Both the position numbers and the translations under genes were made by a program. Below, one piece after another: positions 54,219 to 62,695 of a stretch of DNA of 64,000 bases. Numbering within the stretch: the first letter of the stretch is position 1; each line of letters begins with the position of its first letter. The stretch is taken from positions 310,001-374,000 of the forward strand of contig CBDFHE010000017.1 of the NCBI GenBank assembly GCA_965247455.1. The letters are read 5' to 3'. The notes under the pieces are model-generated. The model had not been told where the DNA came from. It searched no databases and worked only from the letters and a program-made list of their open reading frames with translations. Source of the stretch: JACZYA01 sp965247455. GTDB taxonomy: Bacteria; Acidobacteriota; Terriglobia; Acidiferrales; 2-02-FULL-67-57.

Positions 54219-54602
54219 ATGAAGACAATCGTGCACACTGATAAGGCCCCGGCCGCCATCGGCCCCTACTCGCAAGCGGTCAAGGCGGGCGGGTTTTTGT
54301 TTCTGTCCGGACAAGTGGCCCTGGACCCGGCCAGTGGGCAGGTGGTGGAGGGCGACGTCCGGGCGCAAACCGAACGGGTGTTGCAGAACCTGCAGGCAGT
54401 GTTGGCGGCTGCAGGCAGCTCGCTGGCGGCGGTGGTCAAGACCACCGTGTTTCTGGCCGACATGAACGACTTCGCCGCCATGAACGAAGTCTATGGGCGG
54501 TTTTTCTCCGGCGACCCGCCCGCGCGGGTTACGGTGCAGGTCGCGCGCCTGCCCAAGGACGTACCGGTGGAGATCGACCTGATTGCGCTGGCGGGAAGTT
54601 AG
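54219..54602 (+). CDS. ridA: RidA-family 2-iminobutanoate deaminase
   Basis: 127 residues, normal size. RidA speeds hydrolysis of reactive enamine/imine intermediates formed by PLP enzymes. Motifs: APAAIGPYSQAVKAGGFLFLSGQVALDP, the helix TERVLQNLQAVLAAAGSSL, VVKTTVFLADMNDFAAMNEVY, and PARVTVQVARLPKDVPVEIDLIAL with the conserved Arg and Glu. ATG at 54219 has a full AGGAGG upstream (54205-54210). Confidence 0.96.
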   Translation: MKTIVHTDKAPAAIGPYSQAVKAGGFLFLSGQVALDPASGQVVEGDVRAQTERVLQNLQAVLAAAGSSLAAVVKTTVFLADMNDFAAMNEVYGRFFSGDPPARVTVQVARLPKDVPVEIDLIALAGS

Positions 54603-54769
54603 CGGGAGCCAGTACCGTTCCAACTTTTCGGGCTATTTGCCGTGGGCCACAGACCTCTTGAAGTAGCCTCGACCTGTGCTATCAAATCGCCGTCACGCCC
54701 GTATAGCATAGACTTAGCGGTCTGCAAGACGTAACTACCCATGCGCAGGCTCATCAGGTTGGAACGGCA

Positions 54770-54961
54770 CTAGGCGGCTTTCTGCACCCGGCCGCTGCGG
54801 ATGCAGGCGGTGCAGACCCGCAGCCGTTTGTTCGTGCCGCCGATGCGCACTCGCACGCGGCGCAGGTTGATGTTCCAGCGCCGCTTGGTGACGTTGTGGG
54901 CGTGGGAGATGCGGTTTCCGGTCAGCGGCTTCTTGCCGCAGATGTCGCAGCGTTGTGCCAT
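54770..54961 (-). CDS. rpmB: 50S ribosomal protein L28
   Basis: 63 residues. MAQRCDICGKKPLTGNRISHAHNVTKRRW is the family signature, here with a CDIC pair; a second pair-like CTACIRSGRV is near the end, so this is the zinc-binding (C+) form. Binds 23S rRNA. It stands alone without rpmG. Confidence 0.95.
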   Translation of the reverse strand: MAQRCDICGKKPLTGNRISHAHNVTKRRWNINLRRVRVRIGGTNKRLRVCTACIRSGRVQKAA

Positions 54962-55376
54962 CGCTTTGTGCTCACTCGAAAGGAAATGGTGATTACTTAC
55001 GAAGCTGTCAGTTTAGCAGAAAGTCGCGCCGCCTGCCACTGCCTTCGCTGCCGCTGGTAGTGAGCTATAAGTGGGTTGCTGTGTCTGATGGCCTCTCTCC
55101 AGCGGCCTGCCTGCGGTAGGCAGGCGGGGGCCGCTGGGCTGGACAGTGATTTAAGAATGACGAACGCCAATCTCGCAACGGCTTTTCGGCGCCGACAATC
55201 GCCTTCGCGTCCAACCCGGTGGCCCCTGCCACCGGGGCTCAAAGCTCCCCGTCGTCGCACCAACACTTTTTTGACCCACTACCCAGGCGGCGGGCCTGAT
55301 TGACTTTTTTATCGGCCTGCACTAGCGTGAGCGTTTCTTTGTCTTCGTCAGACAATTTTTCCGAGGAGCGTGTCCT
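54962..55376. repeat. Spacer with two GC hairpins
   Basis: 415 bases with no gene. At 55095-55137, GCGGCCTGCCTGCGGTAGGCAGGC is enclosed by AGCGG/CCGCT. At 55215-55240 a REP-type hairpin has stem CCCGGTGG, loop CCCCTG and stem CCACCGGG with GCTC after it, again with compensating stem changes. No clear promoter for the M28 peptidase gene; TTGACT at 55298-55303 is a weak -35 candidate. Confidence 0.5.
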
Positions 55377-56858
55377 ATGGAGCTGAATCACCTGCCCCGC
55401 CGCCGGCGGGGCCTGTTGGGAGCAGCCGCAGTCCTGCTGGCAGTTGTTTCGGTGGTTGGCCCAGAGCCGTGGGCGCAGGAGGAAGACCCGGTGGCAGCAG
55501 CCGACCGCCGGATTCTGACTGAGGTTGCCGAGCATTCCGAGCAGATGGAGAATCTCCGCTACCTCACCGACATCATTGGCTCGCGGCTGACCGGCACCGA
55601 AGCGATGAAGCGGGCGAACGAATGGACGGCGGAGCGCTTCCGCGCCTACGGCCTGGCGAACGTCCACCTGGAGTCGTGGACGATTGCGCATTCCTGGAAG
55701 CGGGGAACGGCGCGCGCCAGCGTGGTGGCGCCAACTCAGTTCACGCTGGCGGCGAAGGCGGCGGGTTGGAGTCCCAACACCGCGGGAACGGTGCGCGGGC
55801 CGCTGGTTTATGTGCAAGTGGAGAAGGTCGAAGACCTGGAAGCCTACCGCGGCAAGTTGCGGGGCGCCATTGTCATCACCGCCAAGCCCCGGCCGCGCCA
55901 GCGAGTGGAGGAACGCCCGTTGCACCCGCGGCCGCCGCGACCCCGGCGCAACTTCGCCGCCTTGCGCAAACTTCGTCAGGAGCGCGACACTTTTTTCAAA
56001 GAAGAAGGCCTGGCGGGCGTGCTGCGCGACTCGGACAAGAGTTTTGGCCTGTTCAACATGTCCAGCGCCGGGCGGAATTACCAGCCCGCTTCACTCCCCA
56101 CCGCCTTCCTTTCGCCTGAGAGCTACGACCTGCTGTGGCGTTTGCAGGAGAAGGAAGAAGTTGTTGAGGTGGAGTTGACGATTGAGGGTTGCGAGTTCAG
56201 CGAGGGGCCGGTGGAGGTGTACAACACCGTAGCGGAGATTCCCGGGAGCGAGAAGCCGGACGAGGTGGTAATCCTGGGCGCCCACCTGGATTCCTGGGAC
56301 CTGGGCACCGGCGCCACCGACAACGGCACCGGCAGCTCGGTGGTGTTGGAAGCGGCCCGCGCCTTGCAGAAGCTTGACCTCAAGCCCAAGCGCACCATCC
56401 GCTTCATTCTCTTTTCCGGCGAGGAGCAGGGTTTGCATGGTTCCCGTGCCTACGTCAAAGCGCATGAGGACGAGATGGAAAAAATCTCGGTAGTGCTGGT
56501 GCATGATGCCGGCACCGGACGGGTAGACACGGTTGCGCTGCAAGGGAACGCGCAGGTGTACGGCGTGGTGACGAGGGCGCTGGCGCCGCTGCGCCGAATG
56601 ATTGGGCTCGAAACCCCGACTCTGCGCAGCGTCGGGGGCTCCGACCACGCCTCCTTCAACCGGGCCGGCGTGCCGGGGTTTTTCTGCGGACAGGAGCGAG
56701 CCAGCTACCGGCAGACGCACCATTCGCAGGCGGATACCTTCGACAAGGTCATCCGCGAAGACCTGCTGAATGGGGCGCAGGTGATGGCCGTGTTCGCTTA
56801 CAATATTGCCCAACTGGACGAAATGCTGCCGCGCCGGCCCTCGACCGGCAGCGAATAG
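55377..56858 (+). CDS. M28-family zinc aminopeptidase, secreted
   Basis: 493 residues with a basic start and signal sequence (GLLGAAAVLLAVVSVVGPEPWA). A protease-associated-like segment (GPLVYVQVEKVEDLEAYRG) precedes the catalytic domain. Zinc ligands and acid: LGAHLDSWDLGTGATDNGTG (His, Asp), FSGEEQGLHGSRAYV (Glu pair), VGGSDHASF (Asp) and THHSQADTFD (His). All are present. Removes N-terminal amino acids from peptides, in periplasm or outside. The SurA-like gene follows 28 bases on, so both may be co-transcribed. Confidence 0.93.
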   Translation: MELNHLPRRRRGLLGAAAVLLAVVSVVGPEPWAQEEDPVAAADRRILTEVAEHSEQMENLRYLTDIIGSRLTGTEAMKRANEWTAERFRAYGLANVHLESWTIAHSWKRGTARASVVAPTQFTLAAKAAGWSPNTAGTVRGPLVYVQVEKVEDLEAYRGKLRGAIVITAKPRPRQRVEERPLHPRPPRPRRNFAALRKLRQERDTFFKEEGLAGVLRDSDKSFGLFNMSSAGRNYQPASLPTAFLSPESYDLLWRLQEKEEVVEVELTIEGCEFSEGPVEVYNTVAEIPGSEKPDEVVILGAHLDSWDLGTGATDNGTGSSVVLEAARALQKLDLKPKRTIRFILFSGEEQGLHGSRAYVKAHEDEMEKISVVLVHDAGTGRVDTVALQGNAQVYGVVTRALAPLRRMIGLETPTLRSVGGSDHASFNRAGVPGFFCGQERASYRQTHHSQADTFDKVIREDLLNGAQVMAVFAYNIAQLDEMLPRRPSTGSE

Positions 56859-56886
56859 AGCTGATTTACACAGCTTGAGGGAAGGA

Positions 56887-57921
56887 ATGATGCGCCGCGG
56901 ATTCCGCCTGCTGCTGGCGTTGATGGCGGTTGTGCTGCTGGGTGGTTGCGGGTTGCGCCCGCCGGGCGAAGAGGTGTGGGCGGAGGTCAACGGCCAGCCC
57001 ATCCTGCGCGCCGAAGTGGAGAAATACTACCAGCGACAGGTGAGCAAGCTGCCGGAACCGCTTTCGAGCGAAGAAGCCCTGGGCCGCAAGCTCAGCATCC
57101 TGAATGGATTGATCGAGAACGAAATCCTGCTGCAAAAGGCGGCGCAGGCGGGGCAGTTGGCCAGCACCAATGAAGTCGAGGCCCGTTGGCAGGAACTGCG
57201 GGCACCCTTCAGCGACGAAGAGTTCCAGCGGCAACTCGATTCGGAAGGCATGACGGTGGCGGAACTCAAGCAAGAAATTCAGCGCGAGGTCAGCATTGGC
57301 AAGCTGTTGGAGCAGGCCGTCGCCAGCGGGATTGAGGTCAGTGAGCAGGAAATCGCCGACTACTATGAGCAGTTCAAGGAGCACTTTTCCTATGTGGAAG
57401 CGCAGTACCACGTGGCGTTGATACTGGTGACGCCGCGGGGCGACCGCGAGATCCGCAACCTGAAGAACGACAATGCGCGCACCAACGCGCAGGCACAGCG
57501 CAAGACACAACTTCTGGTGCAGCGTCTGCGCGCCGGAGACTACTTTGCCGAGCTGGCGCGCAACTATTCCGAAGATCCCACCACCGCCCTGGCCGGAGGC
57601 GACCTGGGGGTTTTCCCCGAATCGTCCCTGGCCGAAAGCCATCCGGCGTTGCGGCAGGCGGTGCAGCGGCTGCGCGAGGGGCAGTGGTTCGGCCCGGTGT
57701 TCACTCCGGAGGGCTACCACATCGTCAAATTGCTGGAGTACGAGCCGCCCGGGCAGCGAGAGCTGAGCAATCCCCGCGTGCAACGCAACATCCGCGAACT
57801 CTTGCAAGGCCACAAGCGGCAGGTGGTGGAAGCCGCCTACAACGAGCGCGCCCGCAATCAAGCCCGGGTGGTCAACTACCTGGCCGCCCAGATTCTGGAG
57901 TCCCACCAGAGCTCTCCCTAG
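56887..57921 (+). CDS. SurA/PrsA-like peptidyl-prolyl isomerase lipoprotein
   Basis: 344 residues. The signal peptide ends in a lipobox (LLGGC), so it is a lipoprotein. A SurA_N-like helical chaperone domain (EEVWAEVNGQPILRAEVEKYY, NGLIENEILLQKAA) precedes one parvulin domain: VALILVTPRGD, GDYFAELARNYSEDPTTALAGGDLGVFPES, and TPEGYHIVKLLE. Likely helps fold or deliver outer-membrane or secreted proteins. ATG at 56887 or 56890 can start it. Confidence 0.92.
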   Translation: MMRRGFRLLLALMAVVLLGGCGLRPPGEEVWAEVNGQPILRAEVEKYYQRQVSKLPEPLSSEEALGRKLSILNGLIENEILLQKAAQAGQLASTNEVEARWQELRAPFSDEEFQRQLDSEGMTVAELKQEIQREVSIGKLLEQAVASGIEVSEQEIADYYEQFKEHFSYVEAQYHVALILVTPRGDREIRNLKNDNARTNAQAQRKTQLLVQRLRAGDYFAELARNYSEDPTTALAGGDLGVFPESSLAESHPALRQAVQRLREGQWFGPVFTPEGYHIVKLLEYEPPGQRELSNPRVQRNIRELLQGHKRQVVEAAYNERARNQARVVNYLAAQILESHQSSP

Positions 57922-58001
57922 GAAATTCTCTTCCACCCGCCGACCGACCGGCGCAGCGCTCCTTCCGGAACACCGAAGCGGTCAGAACAGGGTTGGAGTA
58001 G

Positions 58002-58598
58002 CTAAGGGCGGGCGGTGGTGGTTTGGCCATCGCAGAGGCGGCCGTACTCGCTGGTGTATTCAAGCTCCACGTCGCAGTAGGTGCCGCGGTCGATCTGGTA
58101 AATCTCGCAGGTATTGAAGGGGCGCGAGTAGATGTGCAGGCTGACGGCGCGCTCCTTGTACTCGGCCAGGTTGAGCACCTGGTGCACGGGTTCTTCCTGG
58201 TCCACTTGCGCGGGCTCCGCGGGGGTAAGCAGGAAACTCTCGGTCGGCACTAAGCGGCAGGTTCTCTTGGTGGGGTTGCGGTCCTCGACGCGGTAGGTCT
58301 GGGTCTTGAGCTTGCCGATGGGCACGGCCATCCAGCATTGCTGATCGCGGTGATTGTGGATGCGGCTCAACTGCCCGACCTCCCAGCAAATGGCGATCAG
58401 TTCAAAGAGGTCGTTCTTGAAGATCAGGTTGCGGGTGTAGCTGGCCGGGCTGAAGAATAGGTAGGGCTGCAAGGAATCGGGCCGCACCGGATGGGCTTGG
58501 AGGTAAGACAGGACCGCGTCGGGCTTGAGGTCCGGTATTGCAGCCAACCCCTGCGCGAGCTGCTCGATTCCAACCTGATGGACCGCTCCTTCTGCCAT
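58002..58598 (-). CDS. Cysteine dioxygenase-family protein
   Basis: 198 residues of the cupin-fold CDO type I family, which oxidises cysteine to cysteine sulfinate with iron and O2. Iron ligands: two His in SRIHNHRDQQCW and one in VSLHIYSRPF. The Cys of the Cys-Tyr cross-link (QQCW) and the Tyr (HIYSRPF) are both in the expected places, as in the mammalian enzyme. Substrate could also be 3-mercaptopropionate. Convergent with the SurA-like gene, and 17 bases downstream of the biotin-carrier gene. Confidence 0.9.
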   Translation of the reverse strand: MAEGAVHQVGIEQLAQGLAAIPDLKPDAVLSYLQAHPVRPDSLQPYLFFSPASYTRNLIFKNDLFELIAICWEVGQLSRIHNHRDQQCWMAVPIGKLKTQTYRVEDRNPTKRTCRLVPTESFLLTPAEPAQVDQEEPVHQVLNLAEYKERAVSLHIYSRPFNTCEIYQIDRGTYCDVELEYTSEYGRLCDGQTTTARP

Positions 58599-58615
58599 GG
58601 TTTCTCCTTTTGCAC

Positions 58616-59113
58616 CTAACCCACAATCAGCAGGGTATCGCCGTGGTCAACGGTGTCACCTGCTTGCACGAGCACTTTTTCTACCACACCTTTCTGGGGA
58701 GCCGAAATTTCATTTTGCATCTTCATCGCTTCCACCACTAACAATCCCTGACCTGCCTCGATCTCCTGCTTTTCTTCCACTAGCACCCGAACCACTTTGC
58801 CCGGCATGGGCGCGGTGACGGGTTGTGGCCCTTCGTGGCCCCGGCTGCCGCCGGCGCGTCCCTGCCAGCGGCGCGGGTTCTGGACCCGGGCCAGCAGGTC
58901 GGCGCCGCGGCTGTGGACGCGATAGCCGCCATCAACACGCTCGACGTGCAGCTCGAACGATTCGCCGTCCAGCAGGAGCGAGAAGACGCGCGGCGCCACT
59001 TCCACCACGTCTGCCGTTCGCGGCTTGCCGTTGACGACGCAAGTCCAGCCGTCGTCGCCTCGCCGCGGATCGACCGTCTGTTCCCGGCCGGCAACTTCGA
59101 CGTGGAATTTCAT
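58616..59113 (-). CDS. Biotin carboxyl carrier protein
   Basis: 165 residues. The C-terminal biotinyl domain has VTAPMPGKVVRVLVEE and the biotin site VVEAMKMQNEI. The N-terminal half (VEVAGREQTV, SLLLDGESFELHVERV) resembles the linker domain of propionyl-CoA or acyl-CoA carboxylase alpha chains, here as a separate gene. It follows the biotin carboxylase gene by three bases. The carboxyltransferase is probably the product of the gene at 63613. Confidence 0.93.
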   Translation of the reverse strand: MKFHVEVAGREQTVDPRRGDDGWTCVVNGKPRTADVVEVAPRVFSLLLDGESFELHVERVDGGYRVHSRGADLLARVQNPRRWQGRAGGSRGHEGPQPVTAPMPGKVVRVLVEEKQEIEAGQGLLVVEAMKMQNEISAPQKGVVEKVLVQAGDTVDHGDTLLIVG

Positions 59114-59116
59114 CCG

Positions 59117-60670
59117 CTATCGCCGCGCGGGACGCAGGCTGCGGCGGAGCGCTTGCTCGCGTCCGGCGTGCTTCCAGCGGCTGAGTTGCGGCCGCGAGCA
59201 GATCCCATTGGTAACAGGCTGGCCCGCCGCGGCGGGCGGGCTCAGTTCCCCCAGCACCGCCGCCACCGCTGCGGCCTCCACCAGCGCCGGCTCCGGTGGC
59301 GCCTTGCTTGGTTCGGCCAGCATCCGATCAAGCAGTTCGGTATCCAGTTCTCCGCGCGCGAACTCCGGCTGGCGGACCAGCCGGCGGAAAAAGGGAAGAT
59401 TGGTTTGGATGCCGGCCACCAGGTATTCGTCCAGCGCCCGTGCCAGCCGGCCCAGGGCTTCGGGCCGGTCGCTGCCCCAACAGATCAGTTTGGCCAACAG
59501 CGGGTCGTAGTGCATCGGAACGTCCCAGCCCTCGTACACGTAGCTGTCCACGCGCACGCCCGGGCCGGCGGGCCGCTCCAGCCGGGTGATTTTTCCCGGG
59601 CAGGGGAAGAAGTTGTTGGCGGGGTCTTCGGCGTAGAGGCGGCACTCGATGGCGTGACCGCGCCAGGTGACGTCTTGCTGGCGCAGGCGGAGCTTTTCGC
59701 CCGCGGCGATGCGGAGTTGTTCTTTGACCAGGTCGAGCCCCGTGACTAACTCCGTGACCGGGTGCTCGACTTGCAAGCGCGCGTTCATCTCCAGGAAATA
59801 GAACTCGTAGCCGAAGGGGCTGTGTTTCGAAGGAACCACCAGGAACTCCAGCGTGCCGGCGTTGGTGTAGCCGGCGGCGCGCGCAATTCCGACCGCTGCC
59901 CGGCCCATGGTTTCGCGCAAAGCGGGCGTCATGATGGGCGAGGGCGCTTCTTCCACCACCTTTTGGTGGCGGCGCTGCAAGGAGCATTCGCGCTCGCCCA
60001 GGTGGATCAGGTTGCCGTGGTGATCGCCCAGGATTTGAATTTCGATGTGCCGCGGCCGCTCCAGATACTTTTCGATGTACACCGACGGGTCGCCGAAAGC
60101 GTTCTGCGCTTCCGACTGCGCGTCGCGGAGCGCGGCAGCCAGTTGTTTCGCGTTGCGCACCAAGCGCATGCCCTTGCCGCCTCCGCCGGCCACTGCCTTG
60201 AGCATGACCGGCAGGCCGATTTCGGCGGCGACTTTTCGGGCTTCTTCCACCGAGCCGACCGGCTCGCGCGTGCCGGGTACCAGCGGCGCGCCGGCGCGCT
60301 CGGCGACTTGGCGCGAGGCGATCTTGCTGCCCATCAGCTCCATGGCTTCGGCTGAAGGGCCGATGAAGACCAAGCCAGCGTCGCGGCAGGCGCGGGCCAG
60401 CGCCGGGTTTTCCGCCAGGAAGCCGTAGCCGGGATGCAGGGCGTCGGCGTTGCACTTGCGGGCGACCTCCATCAGCTTGTCGATGCGCAGGTAGCTTTCC
60501 GGGGCGGGCGCGGGGCCGAGCGCGTAAGCCTCATCTGCCATGCGCACGTGCAGGGAGGCGCGGTCCACTTCGGAATAGACGGCGACCACCCGGATGCCGA
60601 GTTCCCGGCAGGCCCGGATGATGCGGACGGCAATCTCGCCTCGGTTGGCAATCAGAACTTTGCGAAACAT
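59117..60670 (-). CDS. accC: Biotin carboxylase subunit of acyl-CoA carboxylase
   Basis: 517 residues; a plain AccC has about 450. Catalyses ATP-dependent carboxylation of biotin. Motifs: KVLIANRGEIAVRIIRACRELGI, HPGYGFLAENPALA, GGGGKGMRLV (ATP-grasp), RDCSLQRR-type RECSLQRRHQKVVEEAPSP, FLEMNARLQVEHPVTE and AIECRLYAEDP. The extra C-terminus (about 450-517) ends SRWKHAGREQALRRSLRP. That tail and the separate carrier with a PCC-like half point to a propionyl- or acyl-CoA carboxylase rather than the fatty-acid AccABCD set. Confidence 0.95.
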   Translation of the reverse strand: MFRKVLIANRGEIAVRIIRACRELGIRVVAVYSEVDRASLHVRMADEAYALGPAPAPESYLRIDKLMEVARKCNADALHPGYGFLAENPALARACRDAGLVFIGPSAEAMELMGSKIASRQVAERAGAPLVPGTREPVGSVEEARKVAAEIGLPVMLKAVAGGGGKGMRLVRNAKQLAAALRDAQSEAQNAFGDPSVYIEKYLERPRHIEIQILGDHHGNLIHLGERECSLQRRHQKVVEEAPSPIMTPALRETMGRAAVGIARAAGYTNAGTLEFLVVPSKHSPFGYEFYFLEMNARLQVEHPVTELVTGLDLVKEQLRIAAGEKLRLRQQDVTWRGHAIECRLYAEDPANNFFPCPGKITRLERPAGPGVRVDSYVYEGWDVPMHYDPLLAKLICWGSDRPEALGRLARALDEYLVAGIQTNLPFFRRLVRQPEFARGELDTELLDRMLAEPSKAPPEPALVEAAAVAAVLGELSPPAAAGQPVTNGICSRPQLSRWKHAGREQALRRSLRPARR

Positions 60671-61004
60671 CCCTGTGCTCCGGAGTTAGGTGAAAAAGAA
60701 GTGAAATGTTATCACAGAGCAGTTAGGCGGTGGGACTTGGCCTGGGGCGCTCCGGTGTTTTTTGGACAGGTGTGCGGCCTGTACCAAATATGTCCGGCGG
60801 GACAGTTGCAGGCGGGAAGGGAGAACTGTTTACTAGAACCCATGCCAAGCGGGCCACGCCGGGCAGCGTCAAGTGTAGCCGCAAGAGCGGCTTGAGCTGT
60901 GCCGGGACTCAACCCTGTTTCCAGGGCGGTCGATAATAGAAGAGAAAGGCACAGAAGGGCTATTCCCGGCCAGGGAGTCTGGCCGGCAGCAAAAGGGGAT
61001 GATG
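60671..61004. other. Spacer upstream of accC and the CsgG-like gene
   Basis: Divergent region of 334 bases. No gene or known RNA recognised. It contains GATAAT at 60932-60937 without a good -35, and GGCCAGGGAGTCTGGCC, a hairpin at 60969-60985, just before the ribosome site of the CsgG-like gene. Confidence 0.35.
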
Positions 61005-61931
61005 ATGAAGACGAGAAAACTTTTTGCACTCTGCGTGATGGTTCTCCTGGGCGTGTCGCTACCCGTCTGGGCCGGCGGCAAGAAGAAAGTCGTGGTTCTG
61101 GATTTTGACTCCGCCGCGGTGCAGAAGTCGGTCCAGCGCATTTTTGGCTCGCAGGTGGATGTCGGCCGGGGGCTGAGCGAGCTGGTTGCCCAGTACCTTG
61201 ACGTGGACGGCACCTACCAGCCGGTTGAGCGCGAGAAGGTGGAGAAGGTCCTGGCCAAGCAGGAATTTGCTCAACTCGACCTCACCAACCCCGCCAGCGT
61301 ACGCAAGCTCGGCAAGGCGCTGCGGGCGGACGCCGTGCTGGTGGGCAAGGTGAGGTACATGGGCTGGCGGCGTTCGCGGCGGAAGAGCAAGAGCAGCCGG
61401 AAAGCGCTGGTGGGCGTTGATGCCCGTCTGGTGGCTGTTCGCAGCGGCGCAGTGCTGTCGGAGGCAGAAAATTGGGGGGTATCCGACCGCACCGGCAAGG
61501 CGCTGCTGGGCGGCAAGCAGTTCGAAGAGTTTGGGAATGGGAGGCCGAACTTCGCGCGCGCCGATTTCCAGTCCACCCTGCTGGGCGAGGCGGTGGTGGC
61601 GGCGGTTGACCGGCTGGGGACCTTTGTTTTGGGTGCCCGGGAGAAGCTGGGCGGGCGCCAGTTTTCCGTGACGGCCATGGTGCTGTCAGTGGACGGCCCC
61701 GAGGCGGTTCTGAACGTGGGGCAAGGCATGGGGTTGAAGGTGGGTCGGCGCCTCCCCGTTCTGCGCGAGACGGGCGAGGTCAAGGATAGGACTTCCGGGA
61801 TTGTGCTCGGCAGGCTGACCCGGCGAGTGGCGGTGGTGGAGATCGTATCCATGGACGACCTGGCGGTGGTCACGCGGGTGGTTTCCGGCGGCGTGCAAGT
61901 GGGGGACGGCGTCAAGATCGCCATGAACTAG
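61005..61931 (+). CDS. CsgG-like secreted protein
   Basis: 308 residues. Three ATGs stand in a row; 61005 has GGGG six bases upstream and is chosen (60999 and 61002 are alternatives). A signal peptide (LFALCVMVLLGVSLPVWAGG) precedes the CsgG/curli-secretion-like fold: KKVVVLDFDSAAV, LVAQYLDVDGTYQPVEREKVEKVL, KLGKALRADAVLVGKVRYMGW. A C-terminal domain of beta type follows (VLNVGQGMGLKVGRRLPVLRETGEV). It lacks a lipobox, so it is not a classic outer-membrane CsgG pore. Function unknown; a peptide-binding or envelope role is likely. Confidence 0.8.
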   Translation: MKTRKLFALCVMVLLGVSLPVWAGGKKKVVVLDFDSAAVQKSVQRIFGSQVDVGRGLSELVAQYLDVDGTYQPVEREKVEKVLAKQEFAQLDLTNPASVRKLGKALRADAVLVGKVRYMGWRRSRRKSKSSRKALVGVDARLVAVRSGAVLSEAENWGVSDRTGKALLGGKQFEEFGNGRPNFARADFQSTLLGEAVVAAVDRLGTFVLGAREKLGGRQFSVTAMVLSVDGPEAVLNVGQGMGLKVGRRLPVLRETGEVKDRTSGIVLGRLTRRVAVVEIVSMDDLAVVTRVVSGGVQVGDGVKIAMN

Positions 61932-61990
61932 CAACACCGCTCTTCGGCAGTCTCCCCGCAAAAAACACGGGACAGGCAGAACCAACAACA

Positions 61991-62010
61991 GCCTACCGTT
62001 GAAGGTAGGC
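61991..62010. terminator. Hairpin between convergent genes
   Basis: GCCTACC and GGTAGGC pair around a 6-base loop between the CsgG-like gene and the CADD-type gene; a T-rich stretch (TTAGTTTTT) follows 4 bases later on the + strand. Confidence 0.55.
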
Positions 62011-62014
62011 GCGG

Positions 62015-62695
62015 TTAGTTTTTGCGGCAGCCCTCCGGACTGACTGCATCGAGGGCGCCCCACAGAGCCCGCAAGGCGCGCTCGGCACCGTGCAGCACCG
62101 CTTCCGTATCCACGCCGGACTGTTGCGCCAGCCAAGTCCGCCAAGCCTGGCGGTGGCGCACGTCGGCCTCTTCATGCACGGCGAAGTAGGCCAAGCTGCG
62201 CGGCTCGGTGATGTCGTAGAAGCGGCGCAGGCCGTCGATCTTCCGCGTGGCAATCTCCGGCACTTGCGACTCGTAGGCGTAGAATGCGGCCACGGCTTCG
62301 GTCGGTGTGCCCTGCTCGGAAATCTGCTGGAAGGTGTCCACCAATGCCTGCGTGCCAGGAAGCGGCTGGGTGGAGTCCAGGGTCGCGCCCTCTACGTCCA
62401 AGGAAGCAGCGAAGTCGCGCCAGAGTTTCGGGTGCGGCAGGCGGGGGTTTTCCTCTTCGGCCAAGTTCTCTTCGATCAGGCTGCGCAGCTCGCCTTCGGT
62501 GCGCGTCGCCAGCCGGCGCAAGTGTTGCGGGAAAGCTTCCACGTGCTTGTAGTACTGCGCCGCATAGAGCTGGAGCGAGGCGCGGTCGAGCGTACCCTTG
62601 GTCCAGGCCTGGTAGAAAGGATGCTGCAAGAGGTGGTGCTTCTGGATGAGTGCGTCCAGCGCGGTAATGAGTGCTTCTCCGGCGTGATTTTTCAT
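62015..62695 (-). CDS. CADD-type (TenA/PqqC-fold) putative folate-pathway oxygenase
   Basis: 226 residues, all-helical haem-oxygenase-like fold. Pattern: HHLLQHPFYQAWTKGTLDRASLQLYAAQYYKHVEAFP, then LIEENLAEEENPRLPHPKLW, AVAAFYAYESQVPEIATRKIDGLRRFY (metal Glu and Lys) and YFAVHEEADVRHRQAW. This matches the CADD group. Chlamydial CADD makes p-aminobenzoate for folate from its own Tyr in a metal- and O2-dependent reaction, replacing the PabABC route. Sequence order suggests the same here; it is not proven. Confidence 0.82.
   Translation of the reverse strand: MKNHAGEALITALDALIQKHHLLQHPFYQAWTKGTLDRASLQLYAAQYYKHVEAFPQHLRRLATRTEGELRSLIEENLAEEENPRLPHPKLWRDFAASLDVEGATLDSTQPLPGTQALVDTFQQISEQGTPTEAVAAFYAYESQVPEIATRKIDGLRRFYDITEPRSLAYFAVHEEADVRHRQAWRTWLAQQSGVDTEAVLHGAERALRALWGALDAVSPEGCRKN

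Noticed and set aside
53475..54602. 375-residue fusion frame spanning the frameshifted gene and ridA
   Set aside because: Its middle is Gly/Ala/Arg-rich noise; the signal moves to the next frame at the C8 run, and ridA has its own ribosome site.
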